NCBI GenBank assembly: GCA_011364905.1
Contig: RDNZ01000026.1
Coordinates: 1 to 38,877, forward strand
Origin: Candidatus Thorarchaeota archaeon
Lineage (GTDB): Archaea > Asgardarchaeota > Thorarchaeia > Thorarchaeales > Thorarchaeaceae
Length of the DNA: 38,877 nucleotides
Direction: 5' to 3'
Part shown: piece by piece, positions 24,591 to 33,714 of the stretch
Numbering within the stretch: position 1 is the stretch's first letter
How the letters are laid out: each line of letters starts with the position of its first letter
Notes under the pieces: model-generated
What the model was told of the DNA's origin: nothing
The model's database searches: none
Seen by the model: only the letters and a program-made list of their open reading frames with translations
Position numbers and translations under genes: made by a program

Positions 24591-25699
24591 TGCAAAGAGT
24601 GACATTCACCATCAAGGATTACTTGGATGATAATCCACGTGTCAAACAAATCCTGAAGTATTGCGTGTCAATTGCATTGATCATTGGAGCAGGCTTATTG
24701 GTCAAAGTCGCGATAGATGTCTATACTTGGAATGGATTCATTATAGGAGTAAGTAAATCACTGGTTAATGGTCTTGCGCTCAGCATGTTACTCTTTTTGA
24801 TGGTTTCTGGATTTTTCTTAATCTTCGGTTTATGTGGTGTAATCAACTTCGCTCATGGGGCTTTCTTTATGTTAGGAGGTTTTATGGGCTTTGTAATCTA
24901 TCTCGCAACTGAATCTGTTTTCCTAGACCCAACCCTGCCATTCTTTCTTATTTTTGGATCAAATCACCTCGCGCTGTCAATCACTGCGTTCATTGTCAGT
25001 GCTCTTGGTGCAACTGCAGTCATGGCTCTCATCGGGGGAGGGATAGAGTTCTTTACTATCCGAAGACTTTATGGAAATCCCATTGCCCAAATCCTGCTGA
25101 CAGTTGGTTTTATGTTCATCATCACACAAGTTGCGGAACTCATTTGGGGTCCTCCACAGATTAGCTACTTTATCATTAACAATTCGCAAATTAGCTACTT
25201 CTTCATTAGCGGCACCCTCGATCTCGGCGGTGGGATGATTTTTGTTTGGTACCGTATTTTCTTGATTTTTCTAGGTCTGTCTGTTGCAGGACTAATGTTC
25301 GTAGGATTCAGAAGGACTCGTATTGGGCTTCAAATTCAAGCAGGCATAGAAGATTCAGAGATGGTGGAAGCCTTAGGGACAAATATCAGAAGATTGTTTA
25401 CAATTGTGTTCATGCTAGGTTCTGGTCTTGCTGGATTTTCTGGCGCTGTGCTGGTACCGTGGATTGGAGCAAACTCAGGCCATGGATTAACATATCTCAT
25501 ATATGCATTTGTCATAGTGGTAATCGGGGGTGCTCATTATGGGCGCTTTGAAGGCACTTTCTTTTCTGCGCTCATTGTTGGTCTATCAATGCAATTTGCA
25601 TCGTATTTTGCTCCGGGGATTAAAGATGTCATTGTATTCATTATAATGGCAGCCATTCTAATTTTGCGACCAGGAGGATTGACAGGCCATGGACAATGA
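24590..25699 (+). CDS. livH: LivH-type ABC importer permease
   Basis: 369 residues with about eight membrane helices. The family mark LIFGLCGVINFAHGAFFMLGG (about 77-97) and the C-terminal IGGAHYGRFEGTFFSALIVG are present, plus EALGTNIRR in the cytoplasmic EAA-like loop that contacts the ATPase. An N-terminal 50-residue part with its own hydrophobic segment is longer than in E. coli LivH. It overlaps the livM start by 11 bp. Confidence 0.92.
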   Translation: MQRVTFTIKDYLDDNPRVKQILKYCVSIALIIGAGLLVKVAIDVYTWNGFIIGVSKSLVNGLALSMLLFLMVSGFFLIFGLCGVINFAHGAFFMLGGFMGFVIYLATESVFLDPTLPFFLIFGSNHLALSITAFIVSALGATAVMALIGGGIEFFTIRRLYGNPIAQILLTVGFMFIITQVAELIWGPPQISYFIINNSQISYFFISGTLDLGGGMIFVWYRIFLIFLGLSVAGLMFVGFRRTRIGLQIQAGIEDSEMVEALGTNIRRLFTIVFMLGSGLAGFSGAVLVPWIGANSGHGLTYLIYAFVIVVIGGAHYGRFEGTFFSALIVGLSMQFASYFAPGIKDVIVFIIMAAILILRPGGLTGHGQ

Positions 25700-27608
25700 A
25701 AGCAATATCAAGGGGAGATTCAGAGGTTCTAATCGTACGATAAGTTCATTTCTGTCAAACAATAGAACAATAATAGCTGCTGTTGCGTTTTTGTATTTAC
25801 TCCCATTGGGGACAGCTGCAGCTACATCTCCCACTCGAACTCTACTTTCCTTGATGACTCAGATAATGATTTTTGGTCTTCTTGCAATGTCTTTTGATCT
25901 ACAACTAGGACGCTCAGCACTTCTCAACTTTGGACAGGTTGCACTTTTTGGTGTTGGAGCTTATACTATGGCATTCACTTTGAATTCTGACATTTTGCCG
26001 CCTCCCTTCAATCTTATTGCTGCGATTCCGTTTCCTCTTACGATAATTGTGGCAATGATGATTGGAGGTTTTCTTGGGCTTATAATGGGATTGACAACTA
26101 GTCGACTAAGAGGCACAGCCTTTGCATTTATTGCCTTGGCGATTGCAGAGTTCATTTACAATTTCTTCAATGAGAATCCTGCTATTTCTGGGGGAGAAAC
26201 AGGACTCCCTGTACCAATTCCTGGAATCATTAGAACTGGTCCTTTCTACCTGTTCTTTGTTGTAATTGCATTTGCTTTTCTTGCAGCCTTTATTGGAATG
26301 GTCATCCTATACTTGAAGAAACGAACAGAGAGAATAGGATTAATCCTTGTCACTCCAGTCATGGTAGTCCTTACGACTGTTCTATTTGTCTTTGGAACAA
26401 ACATCTTGGGGCCCTTAGTAGTAATCGTAGCTTTTCTTCTGCTGATTCTACTCTATTGGTTTGAACGAAGTGAATCCATCAGTGATCCCCTGCAATATTC
26501 TAAAACCCGAACAAATGGAAGTGAAGAGGAACGAGCAGATATTTTGACTGACTATATGCTACCATTCGCCATCGTAGTGTTGTTTCTATTAGGTGTGGGT
26601 CTTGCATTCGGAAGTAACATTGCCGGATTGTGGGCGTTATGGGCTGAGGGTGGTTCCATCTTTATACTTAAAATTCCAGTGCAATACTATTTGGTATTGA
26701 CATGTATCACAATAATCTACTATTTCACTAGGCGGCTATTATCTTCACCCTTCGGAAGAATGATAACTGCGGTTGCTCAGAATGAAGGACGCGCTGAAGC
26801 TCTGGGGTACAATAGCTATCATGCCAAAATAGTTGTGCTTTTTATAAGTGGTGCAATTGCGTCCCTTGCAGGGGGATTGTATGCACAGTACTTTGGAACC
26901 ATTGATCCAAACTCAGTGTTGGGAGTTGATTTGACTATAAACGCAATGCTGTATACTATCATCGGAGGACTCGGAACACTATTCGGACCAATACTTGGGG
27001 CAGGAGTCGTGGAGTACTCTACATTAAACCTAAACATAATCTTTCAAAGTATTGGTCTAAATCCAGGATTGTGGTTGCTTGGTTTAGGAGTCGTCTATGT
27101 GTTCATTGTCCTCTTCATGCCACATGGCATAGTAGGAACAATCGGAAAAAGGTCGGTCTCTATCAAGGACAAACTTCGTCGATTCAAATTAGGCAACCTT
27201 GAGTTTGGATTGAAGGATGCTGATTATTGGATTTTGGGGCTTCTAGGTACTATGGGATTTTTCCTTTTGTTGACAGAAGATGCTGGGTTCACCCTCATTA
27301 TTACTGGGATTTTTGCATTTCTTGATGCATTCGTTCTGTTCGTAGTTTATTATTTCGTATTGTCAACAAAAGATAGCAGAATCCTTCTTAGCATCACTGG
27401 GATTTTTGGAGTTCTCACTGTATTCGGTCTGCTCCAAATGTACAATTCGATATTGTTGTTAGGAGGAATCTGGATCCCTCTTCTTATCATTACTGTAATT
27501 TCTGGAGTTCTTACTGCATATAATCTGGTCCTAATCAATCGTTTCAGAAAGGAGATTAGGTCGTATTTAGCAGGCGGCATTAGAAGAATCTTCAGAAGGG
27601 GGAGGTGA
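25689..27608 (+). CDS. livM: LivM-type ABC importer permease, enlarged
   Basis: 639 residues, against 300-450 for most LivM. The LivM core is clear: LGRSALLNFGQVALFGVGAY (73-92), SRLRGTAFAFIALAIAE (138-154), SPFGRMITAVAQNE with EALGYN (353-375), IIGGLGTLFGPILGA (424-438) and FMPHGIVG (476-483). Between about 185 and 345, where the usual protein has a short segment, there are about four extra hydrophobic segments and a charged loop (SEEERAD). After about 487 a C-terminal extension adds about four more membrane segments and a basic end (RRIFRRGR). It forms the translocation path with LivH. The roles of the additions are unknown. Confidence 0.9.
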   Translation: MDNESNIKGRFRGSNRTISSFLSNNRTIIAAVAFLYLLPLGTAAATSPTRTLLSLMTQIMIFGLLAMSFDLQLGRSALLNFGQVALFGVGAYTMAFTLNSDILPPPFNLIAAIPFPLTIIVAMMIGGFLGLIMGLTTSRLRGTAFAFIALAIAEFIYNFFNENPAISGGETGLPVPIPGIIRTGPFYLFFVVIAFAFLAAFIGMVILYLKKRTERIGLILVTPVMVVLTTVLFVFGTNILGPLVVIVAFLLLILLYWFERSESISDPLQYSKTRTNGSEEERADILTDYMLPFAIVVLFLLGVGLAFGSNIAGLWALWAEGGSIFILKIPVQYYLVLTCITIIYYFTRRLLSSPFGRMITAVAQNEGRAEALGYNSYHAKIVVLFISGAIASLAGGLYAQYFGTIDPNSVLGVDLTINAMLYTIIGGLGTLFGPILGAGVVEYSTLNLNIIFQSIGLNPGLWLLGLGVVYVFIVLFMPHGIVGTIGKRSVSIKDKLRRFKLGNLEFGLKDADYWILGLLGTMGFFLLLTEDAGFTLIITGIFAFLDAFVLFVVYYFVLSTKDSRILLSITGIFGVLTVFGLLQMYNSILLLGGIWIPLLIITVISGVLTAYNLVLINRFRKEIRSYLAGGIRRIFRRGR

Positions 27609-27613
27609 TTAGT

Positions 27614-28444
27614 ATGCCATATGCGAAAATGGAAGACATCGAGATTTATTATGAGACCTACGGACGACCTAGTGCACCGCCCCTTGTGCTAATTGGGGGA
27701 TGGGCAAGCTATCGCTGGGTCTGGTTTCGACAAGTCCCGACATTCAAGGAGAAATATCGAGTTGTTGTCTTTGACAATCGAGGAGCAGGAAAGAGCTCCA
27801 AGCCAGATTATCCATACACAATAAAAATGATGGCTGCTGATACAATTGGTCTGATGGATACGTTGGAGATTGGTGATGCACACATTTTGGGAATTTCAAT
27901 GGGAGGACTGATAGCTCAGCAGATTGCTATATCCTATCCTGAAAGGGTTCGAAGTCTAATCCTTTCATCAACACACTTTGGTGGATCCAACCAAATACTA
28001 ATGGACGATAGAACAATGGCTTTGCTAATCGCATTACCAACGGAAACAATTTCGAAGGAGCAAGCCAGGGAGATGCGGTATCGAGCCACCTTCAGTCCGC
28101 AGTTCATTGAGAAAAACAGACCTATACTAAATCAGATAGATGAATGGGCGGAGAAGCTTCCCACGCCACTATACGCACAAGTGCATCAAAGCTCAGCAAC
28201 GGGTGAGTTTGATTCCGAAGCAGAGCTGAATAAAATAACTGCACCTACACTTATCCTCCATGGAGCCAATGACCGTGCCGTACCAACGAAGAATGGAGAG
28301 CTACTCGCTGAGCGAATTCCCAATGCAAGATTGAAGATCATAAAAGATGCCGCGCATTTTGTAATAATCGAAAAGTATGAAGAATTCAACAATGAGGTAA
28401 TGAACTTCATAGACAACGATGTAGAGGGACCACAGATTTCTTAG
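27614..28444 (+). CDS. Alpha/beta-fold hydrolase A
   Basis: 276 residues from ATG 27614, preceded by an excellent GGAGGTGAT (27601-27609). Catalytic triad: Ser95 in GISMGG, Asp220 in LHGANDRAVP, His248 in DAAHF; oxyanion region LIGGWASYRWVW and FDNRGAGKSS. Candidate activities are thioesterase, esterase, lactonase or C-C bond hydrolase. It directly follows livM (6 bp after its stop), so it acts in the same pathway as the importer. It is related to the hydrolase at 31143. Confidence 0.88.
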   Translation: MPYAKMEDIEIYYETYGRPSAPPLVLIGGWASYRWVWFRQVPTFKEKYRVVVFDNRGAGKSSKPDYPYTIKMMAADTIGLMDTLEIGDAHILGISMGGLIAQQIAISYPERVRSLILSSTHFGGSNQILMDDRTMALLIALPTETISKEQAREMRYRATFSPQFIEKNRPILNQIDEWAEKLPTPLYAQVHQSSATGEFDSEAELNKITAPTLILHGANDRAVPTKNGELLAERIPNARLKIIKDAAHFVIIEKYEEFNNEVMNFIDNDVEGPQIS

Positions 28445-28512
28445 TCAGATTGAAATGTAATTTGGCGAATAGAAGAAAGTCTCGCTCATGAGAAACTCAG
28501 AGGATGTGGCAG

Positions 28513-29523
28513 ATGGTTCGTTCAGCAAAAGTCACAGGTCTTGGAATTTACATTCCTGAAAAGATGTTGACAAACGAAGATATTGAGCGGATGCTCAACC
28601 GACCTGGCACTGCAGATTGGTTAGTTGCGAATGTAGGCGTCAAGGAACGCCACATCATGGCAGAAGACGAGGTGACATCAGATCTTGCCTTTCATGCAAG
28701 TACACAAGCACTGGAAAACGCAGACCTCAAAGCAGAAGACCTTGACCTTATTATTTTGAGCACGGATACGCCAGACTATCTTTCCCCAGCAACTTCCGTT
28801 GTAGTGCAGTATAAACTCGGAGCGAAGAACGCTGGTACATTTGATGTTAATTGTGCGTGTGCAGGCTTGGTCACTTCCTTGGATATAGCCTCACGATATA
28901 TTAGGACTGATTCAACGATTAATAATGTCTTAGTCATTGGTGCCTATGGTATGACTAAATTTGTGGATTGGACTGACCACTACACTTGCACACTGTTTGC
29001 GGATGCAGCAGGAGCTATGGTTCTGCAGACAAGTGATGAACAAGAGGGATTCATTGCATCGAAACTAATTGCTGATGGCTCGTTTCATGACCACTTGGGT
29101 GTGTATGTAGGAGGCACCGCTGAACCACCAACCATTGAAGCAATTCAGAATAACAGGCATCATCTGGCGTTTCGCAAACGCTTTCCAGCGGATACGAATC
29201 TTCAGCACTGGCCAGTTCTAACCAGGGAGTGCGTGGCAAAGGCAAATCTGACCATGAAGGACATAGATTGGATCTTCTTCACTCAGGTGAATCTACGTAC
29301 AATTGAAGCAGTGATGAAAGAACTGAATATGCCTATTGAGAAGACGCACAATGTAATGGACAAATGGGGATACACCGGATCAGCCTGCATTGCGTTGGCA
29401 ATGTATGACGCTGTGGACCAAGGCAAGCTTCCACCACCTGGCGAGGGGAGCGGCGAGAATATTGCACTGTGCTCATCGGGGGGAGGATACAATATGGCCG
29501 CTGCCGTTTTAAAATGGTGGTAG
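28513..29523 (+). CDS. KAS III-like thiolase-fold protein B, catalytic His and Asn replaced
   Basis: 336 residues from ATG 28513 (AGAGG 9 nt before; ATG 28504 is too close to that site). It aligns with E. coli FabH along its length: YIPEKMLTNEDIERML, GVKERHI, FDVNCACAG with Cys116, CTLFADAAGAMVL, SGGGYNMAAAVLKWW. At the HQAN position it has TQVN (Thr257 in place of His), and at the GNTS position GYTG (Tyr287 in place of Asn). So the nucleophile is kept and the decarboxylation pair is gone, as in protein A but with different replacements. It may be an acyl transferase or a non-decarboxylating condensing enzyme. It sits between a hydrolase and an acyl-CoA ligase. Confidence 0.88.
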   Translation: MVRSAKVTGLGIYIPEKMLTNEDIERMLNRPGTADWLVANVGVKERHIMAEDEVTSDLAFHASTQALENADLKAEDLDLIILSTDTPDYLSPATSVVVQYKLGAKNAGTFDVNCACAGLVTSLDIASRYIRTDSTINNVLVIGAYGMTKFVDWTDHYTCTLFADAAGAMVLQTSDEQEGFIASKLIADGSFHDHLGVYVGGTAEPPTIEAIQNNRHHLAFRKRFPADTNLQHWPVLTRECVAKANLTMKDIDWIFFTQVNLRTIEAVMKELNMPIEKTHNVMDKWGYTGSACIALAMYDAVDQGKLPPPGEGSGENIALCSSGGGYNMAAAVLKWW

Positions 29524-29595
29524 GGGATTTTTATCTTAGTTTTGCCTGATATAGCCTAAGGAGAAACAATAGAATTCTTGTCGAGGCGACATCAG

Positions 29596-31146
29596 ATGGT
29601 CAATCAGTTTGATTATTTATCTAAGAGAAACGTTTACTCACCGGAAGCGGAGGCTCTAGTAGATGTGGAAACTGGGAAAAGGTATACTTATGGAGAGTTC
29701 AACAAACGAGCCAATAAAGTAGCGAATTTTCTTCAGCAGAAAGTTGGATTGGAGAAGGGGGATCGTTTGTGTGTTCTCGCTCAGAACAGCTTGGAGTTTT
29801 GGGAAGTATTTTTTGGGTGCCAGAAATGCGGAGGGATCTTTAGTCCTCTTAACTGGCGATTAGTAGCCCGAGAATTGGCTGGTTTAGTGAATGATTTAAC
29901 TCCGTCAGTACTATTCTATGATGCAGACTTAGCCAAAGTGGCATCTGATCTCAAGAAAGAAGGTGCTGTTGACCATTGGGTCTCCTTGAGTTCGGGAGGA
30001 ACAGAAATTGATGGCTCCTTTGTTTATGAGGAGGAGATGAAGAGCGTAGAATCTAGCTCACCGAAAGCAGTGAGTCTGGCTTACGAAGATCCGATGGGCA
30101 TTGTATTCACCGGAGGAACAACCGGTCTACCGAAAGGTGCAATGATTACCTATCGCCAAGTGGCATTCAACACACTTACCACCATCAGGGACATACTCCC
30201 TGGCGATGTGTACATCAATCATCTTCCCCTTTTTCATGTGGGCGGACTGTATGTTTATGCCATTCCACTTTTCATACTCGGAGGAAAAGTGATCCAAATG
30301 AAAAGATGGGATCTTGACACTTTGATACAAGTCATCAATAAAGAGAATCCAAACTTTTTCTTTGCCGTGCCTACACAATACAGAATGCTAATGAATCATC
30401 CAGATTTTGAGTCTATCAACTTCAGTAATGTTCGATTCCTAACATCGGGCGGCGAACCTTTGCCATTGGACATCATCAAGACATTCCGAGAAAAACATGG
30501 TGTCAAATTCAAACAAGGATTTGGCATGACCGAAGTTGGACCAGGGTGCTTTGCTCTTGATCCATGGGATGCTGAACGGAAAGTTGGTAGCATTGGCACT
30601 CCAAACTTCTTCATAGACGCAAAAGCGGTTGATCCAGAAACCGGAAAGGACTGCAAGGCAAATGAAGTTGGCGAACTTCTATTCAAAGGACCAACTGTGA
30701 CCATAGGTTACTGGAACCGACCAGAGATGAACAAGACGCTCTTGGATGATGAGGGTTGGTTTAGAACAGGAGATATGGTATACTTTGATGATGAGGGCTA
30801 TTACTATGTAGTTGACCGGGTGAAAGACATGTTCATCTCTGGCGGCGAGAATGTCTATCCAAGAGAGATTGAGAAGGTTCTGGAACAGCATCCAAAGATT
30901 GCAGAAGTACAAGTGATTGGTGTGCCCGATCCAAAATGGGGTGAGGTGGGACGCGCAGTCGTTGTGCTGAAACAGGGACAAGAAGCATCGGAGGAGGAAA
31001 TACTCAACTTCTGCACTGATAAGCTAGCAAAATTCAAGATTCCCAAGTCAGTGGTCTACGTTGATAGTTTTACTCCTTATATTTCAGGAGCAGGAAAGAT
31101 TCTGAAACGCAAACTAAGGGAAGACTTTGGAAAGGAGGAAAAATGA
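29596..31146 (+). CDS. Acyl-CoA synthetase (AMP-forming), copy B
   Basis: 516 residues from ATG 29596 (TTG 29578 in frame; GAGG at 29582-29585 favours the ATG). ANL motifs: FTGGTTGLPKGAM, FGMTEVGPGCF, GWFRTGD, VKDMFISGGENVYPRE and catalytic Lys in ISGAGKILKRKL. It makes a CoA thioester from a carboxylic acid and ATP. Copy A at 21380 shares motif spacing; both may act on the same pathway at different steps. The stop overlaps the next start (ATGA at 31143-31146). Confidence 0.92.
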   Translation: MVNQFDYLSKRNVYSPEAEALVDVETGKRYTYGEFNKRANKVANFLQQKVGLEKGDRLCVLAQNSLEFWEVFFGCQKCGGIFSPLNWRLVARELAGLVNDLTPSVLFYDADLAKVASDLKKEGAVDHWVSLSSGGTEIDGSFVYEEEMKSVESSSPKAVSLAYEDPMGIVFTGGTTGLPKGAMITYRQVAFNTLTTIRDILPGDVYINHLPLFHVGGLYVYAIPLFILGGKVIQMKRWDLDTLIQVINKENPNFFFAVPTQYRMLMNHPDFESINFSNVRFLTSGGEPLPLDIIKTFREKHGVKFKQGFGMTEVGPGCFALDPWDAERKVGSIGTPNFFIDAKAVDPETGKDCKANEVGELLFKGPTVTIGYWNRPEMNKTLLDDEGWFRTGDMVYFDDEGYYYVVDRVKDMFISGGENVYPREIEKVLEQHPKIAEVQVIGVPDPKWGEVGRAVVVLKQGQEASEEEILNFCTDKLAKFKIPKSVVYVDSFTPYISGAGKILKRKLREDFGKEEK

Positions 31147-31943
31147 CGATGCCACTTGTCAAAGTGAATGGAGTGAATCTCTATTATGAGGTCCATGGAG
31201 AAGGCGAACCGGTGATCTTTGGAAACGGAATTTTTTCAAACACATTAGGATGGGTCAACCAACTCCCAGTTTTCTCCAAGTACTATCAGGTGGTTCTGTA
31301 TGATATGCGCGGGCAAGGGCAGAGCGACAAACCAGATGGACCCTATTCTTTCGAAATGCATGCTGATGATCAGAAGGCACTACTCGATGAACTTGGCATA
31401 GACAAAGTGCATCATGTCGGAATAAGCTATGGCGGCGAACTAGGTCTTGTCTTTGCTCTGAAGTATCCTGATATGTTGAGAAGCCTTGTTGCCTGCAGTT
31501 CTGTGTCCTTTGTTGGCCCGTTGCTCTATAACATGTGTCAACTGTGGAGGTCAGCCTGTGTGCTTGAAGATCCAGAAGTTTTCTACTATGCCACAGTTCC
31601 GCTGAATTTTGGTGAGACCTTCATTCGAGACAGCACAGCTATTCTAGAGCAAGCCAAGAAACGCTACGTTGGGCTAGATTATCCAGCGCTCGTAAGGTTA
31701 CTTGATGCCTTTTTGATGATAAACATAACAGACCAATTATCAAAAATCGAAGCGCCCACTTGCATTATTGCAGGTGAAAAAGATATCCTGAAACCAGCTG
31801 ACCCATATTCGAGAGTGATTCACAATAATATACCAAACTCGGAGATGGTCATAGTTCGTGATTCCGGACATGCTATTACATTTGATAGACCTGATGAGTT
31901 CAACAGCATAGTTCTGGGATTCCTACGAAAGAAACAGCAGTGA
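31143..31943 (+). CDS. Alpha/beta-fold hydrolase B
   Basis: 266 residues; ATG 31143 lies in the ATGA overlap with the ligase stop and has GGAGG at 31134-31138. Catalytic triad: Ser95 in GISYGG, Asp214 in AGEKDILKP, His243 in DSGHAITF; FGNGIFSNTLGW forms the oxyanion region and YDMRGQGQS the strand-turn. The same fold class as hydrolase A. Translational coupling to the ligase suggests hydrolysis of the same thioester or of a related ester or lactone. Confidence 0.88.
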   Translation: MTMPLVKVNGVNLYYEVHGEGEPVIFGNGIFSNTLGWVNQLPVFSKYYQVVLYDMRGQGQSDKPDGPYSFEMHADDQKALLDELGIDKVHHVGISYGGELGLVFALKYPDMLRSLVACSSVSFVGPLLYNMCQLWRSACVLEDPEVFYYATVPLNFGETFIRDSTAILEQAKKRYVGLDYPALVRLLDAFLMINITDQLSKIEAPTCIIAGEKDILKPADPYSRVIHNNIPNSEMVIVRDSGHAITFDRPDEFNSIVLGFLRKKQQ

Positions 31944-31971
31944 AAAGCAGCTCAGTTTAGGTTTCCTTAAG

Positions 31972-32024
31972 AGATATATAGCAGGATGCCTCCTTTTTAG
32001 GGTTAGACATAGAACAGTCTATGT
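31972..32024 (+). promoter_or_regulatory. Separate livK promoter with inverted repeat
   Basis: TATA box GATATATA at about 31972-31980 predicts a start near 32003. A perfect inverted repeat ACATAGA (32007-32013), 4-nt loop, TCTATGT (32018-32024) follows directly. It could be an operator or a 5' hairpin in the livK leader. A binding protein with its own promoter is expected, since such proteins are made in excess of the transporter. Confidence 0.45.
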
Positions 32025-32068
32025 TCTTACTTTAACAGGACACGGAATCTGTTATTGGAGGAGAGCAA

Positions 32069-33571
32069 ATGAAAAAAATGAAAATTATTTCTCTATCCAT
32101 TTCATTGCTAATGCTATTCTCCCTCTTCGCACCTGTTTTCATGGTTAAACAGGTTGATGCTCAAACCACTCCAATCAAGATTGGAATTTTTGCTCCTTTC
32201 ACCGGAGGTGGTCTGCAGCTATACGCACCTTGGACAAAACAGGGATTCGAGTTGGGAATGATATATGCAACGACAATGATGGGATATGATAATGAGAATA
32301 TGACCCAAGCCGGTCGACCCTATGAGCTTCACTACTATGACACCCAGAGTTCAACAACCGTTGCCTCAAACTTAGCTACACAAGCTTTCGAAACGGATGG
32401 TATCGACATTCTTGTCGGAGGAACTTCTAGTGCAGTTGCCTCAGTACTGTCAGCAAAAGCTGAAGAATATCAGAAACTGTATTTCATATCTCCAGCTGCT
32501 TCTTCGTCACTGACTGCTGAAGAATTCAATCCATATGTTTTCAGGATTGCTAGAAACAACTGGCAGGATGCTTATGCAGGCGTTAATTACGCAATGGACA
32601 CGCTTGGCTACACCAAGTTTGCGTTTCTTGCCGCTGATTATTCCTTTGGAAGATTCGGTGTAGACGCTATGACGCAAGCAATACAGGACAAGGGAGGAAC
32701 AGTGGTCACTGCACTGTATGCGTCTCTTGCTGAAACTGATTTCCAGCCAACGATTGATGCGCTCATAGCTGCCGATGGTGTAAACGATATTGAGTATTTG
32801 TTTGTAGTATGGGCGGGTAACTTCGTCTATCTATACAATGATTTATTCACATACAACCTTGCATCGTACATGGAGCTTGCTGGGGCGTGCATTGATATCT
32901 TTTCAATGAATGCCATTGAAGCAGGTCTAACACCTCCGGCTACCTACATCGGTTCCACTGGACTCTGTCTATATGGCTATGAGCTGCCAAACAATACAGT
33001 CAATGATTGGATGGTGGCTGAACATGTCGCCAGACACATCAAGCCAAATGGACAATATGGACTCCAATATGAAGTTCCGGAGCTATTTACTGCAAGCGGG
33101 TTTGCCACAGCCCAGTTTCTGGTGGATGCGACGAATGAAGTCGCCGATCTTAACACTAACGCGATGATCAACTATCTTGAAAGTGGAATCACAATAGACT
33201 GTCCGAAGGGACCCACATACTTGAGACCTGATGATCATCAGGGGCTTGCAGAGATGTATATCGCAACAGCTGCGAATGATACTGATCCGGCATCTGAGAC
33301 ATACAATCTCATTATTGCTAAACTGAATCAAACTTTGGATCGTAACACAGTTGCACCTCCAATTGAGTCTGTCTGGAATGGTGAGCCATATGTTCCAGGT
33401 GGATTCGCACCACCGCCAACGACGACAACCTCACCTACAACTACAAGCACAGGTACGGGTACTGGGACCCAACCCACCGGAGGTTTCGATATGCTCACGG
33501 TCGGTGTGATTGCGATTGTTACACTGTTTGTGGGCTTTATCATAGCAGCAGTGATTTTCCGGAAAAAGTAG
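32069..33571 (+). CDS. livK: LivK-type substrate-binding protein with stalk and membrane anchor
   Basis: 500 residues, TTGGAGGAG at 32055-32063 before the ATG. A signal peptide (about 1-30, ending near VDAQ) precedes a type I periplasmic-binding fold (KIGIFAPFTGGG at 37-48, DILVGGTSSAVASVLS, FISPAASSS, FRIARNNWQDA). A Pro-Thr-Ser-Gly stalk (about 448-470) then leads to a C-terminal membrane helix ending FRKK, so the protein is tethered to the outside of the cell. This is the usual archaeal arrangement. It delivers substrate to LivH-LivM. FTGGG and TSSAVASVLS fit a small carboxylate or amino-acid-like ligand, but ligand identity is not readable. Confidence 0.92.
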   Translation: MKKMKIISLSISLLMLFSLFAPVFMVKQVDAQTTPIKIGIFAPFTGGGLQLYAPWTKQGFELGMIYATTMMGYDNENMTQAGRPYELHYYDTQSSTTVASNLATQAFETDGIDILVGGTSSAVASVLSAKAEEYQKLYFISPAASSSLTAEEFNPYVFRIARNNWQDAYAGVNYAMDTLGYTKFAFLAADYSFGRFGVDAMTQAIQDKGGTVVTALYASLAETDFQPTIDALIAADGVNDIEYLFVVWAGNFVYLYNDLFTYNLASYMELAGACIDIFSMNAIEAGLTPPATYIGSTGLCLYGYELPNNTVNDWMVAEHVARHIKPNGQYGLQYEVPELFTASGFATAQFLVDATNEVADLNTNAMINYLESGITIDCPKGPTYLRPDDHQGLAEMYIATAANDTDPASETYNLIIAKLNQTLDRNTVAPPIESVWNGEPYVPGGFAPPPTTTTSPTTTSTGTGTGTQPTGGFDMLTVGVIAIVTLFVGFIIAAVIFRKK

Positions 33572-33579
33572 AACTCTAG

Positions 33580-33614
33580 AGTAAGGGGCTAACCCTTACT
33601 TTCTTCTTTTTTTT
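33580..33614 (+). terminator. Intrinsic-type terminator after livK
   Basis: AGTAAGGG (33580-33587) pairs perfectly with CCCTTACT (33593-33600) around a 5-nt loop, followed by TTCTTCTTTTTTTT (33601-33614). It closes the acyl-CoA cluster. Confidence 0.75.
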
Positions 33615-33714
33615 CATTTGAAAGATATAGTAGGTTCCAGGTTGTCCTAGCTAAGCGACAAAGAAACATAAGCAGTTAATTCAAGTTTGGAGCACCTCGC
33701 CAGGAGGGAATATC

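Noticed and set aside
19910..33571. Bacterial Ole (olefin) pathway
   Set aside because: KAS III-like, hydrolase and ligase genes are present, but no OleD reductase; the KAS III-like proteins lack His/Asn kept in OleA and the ligases have the full CoA-ligase C-terminal Lys motif. Kept only as an analogy.
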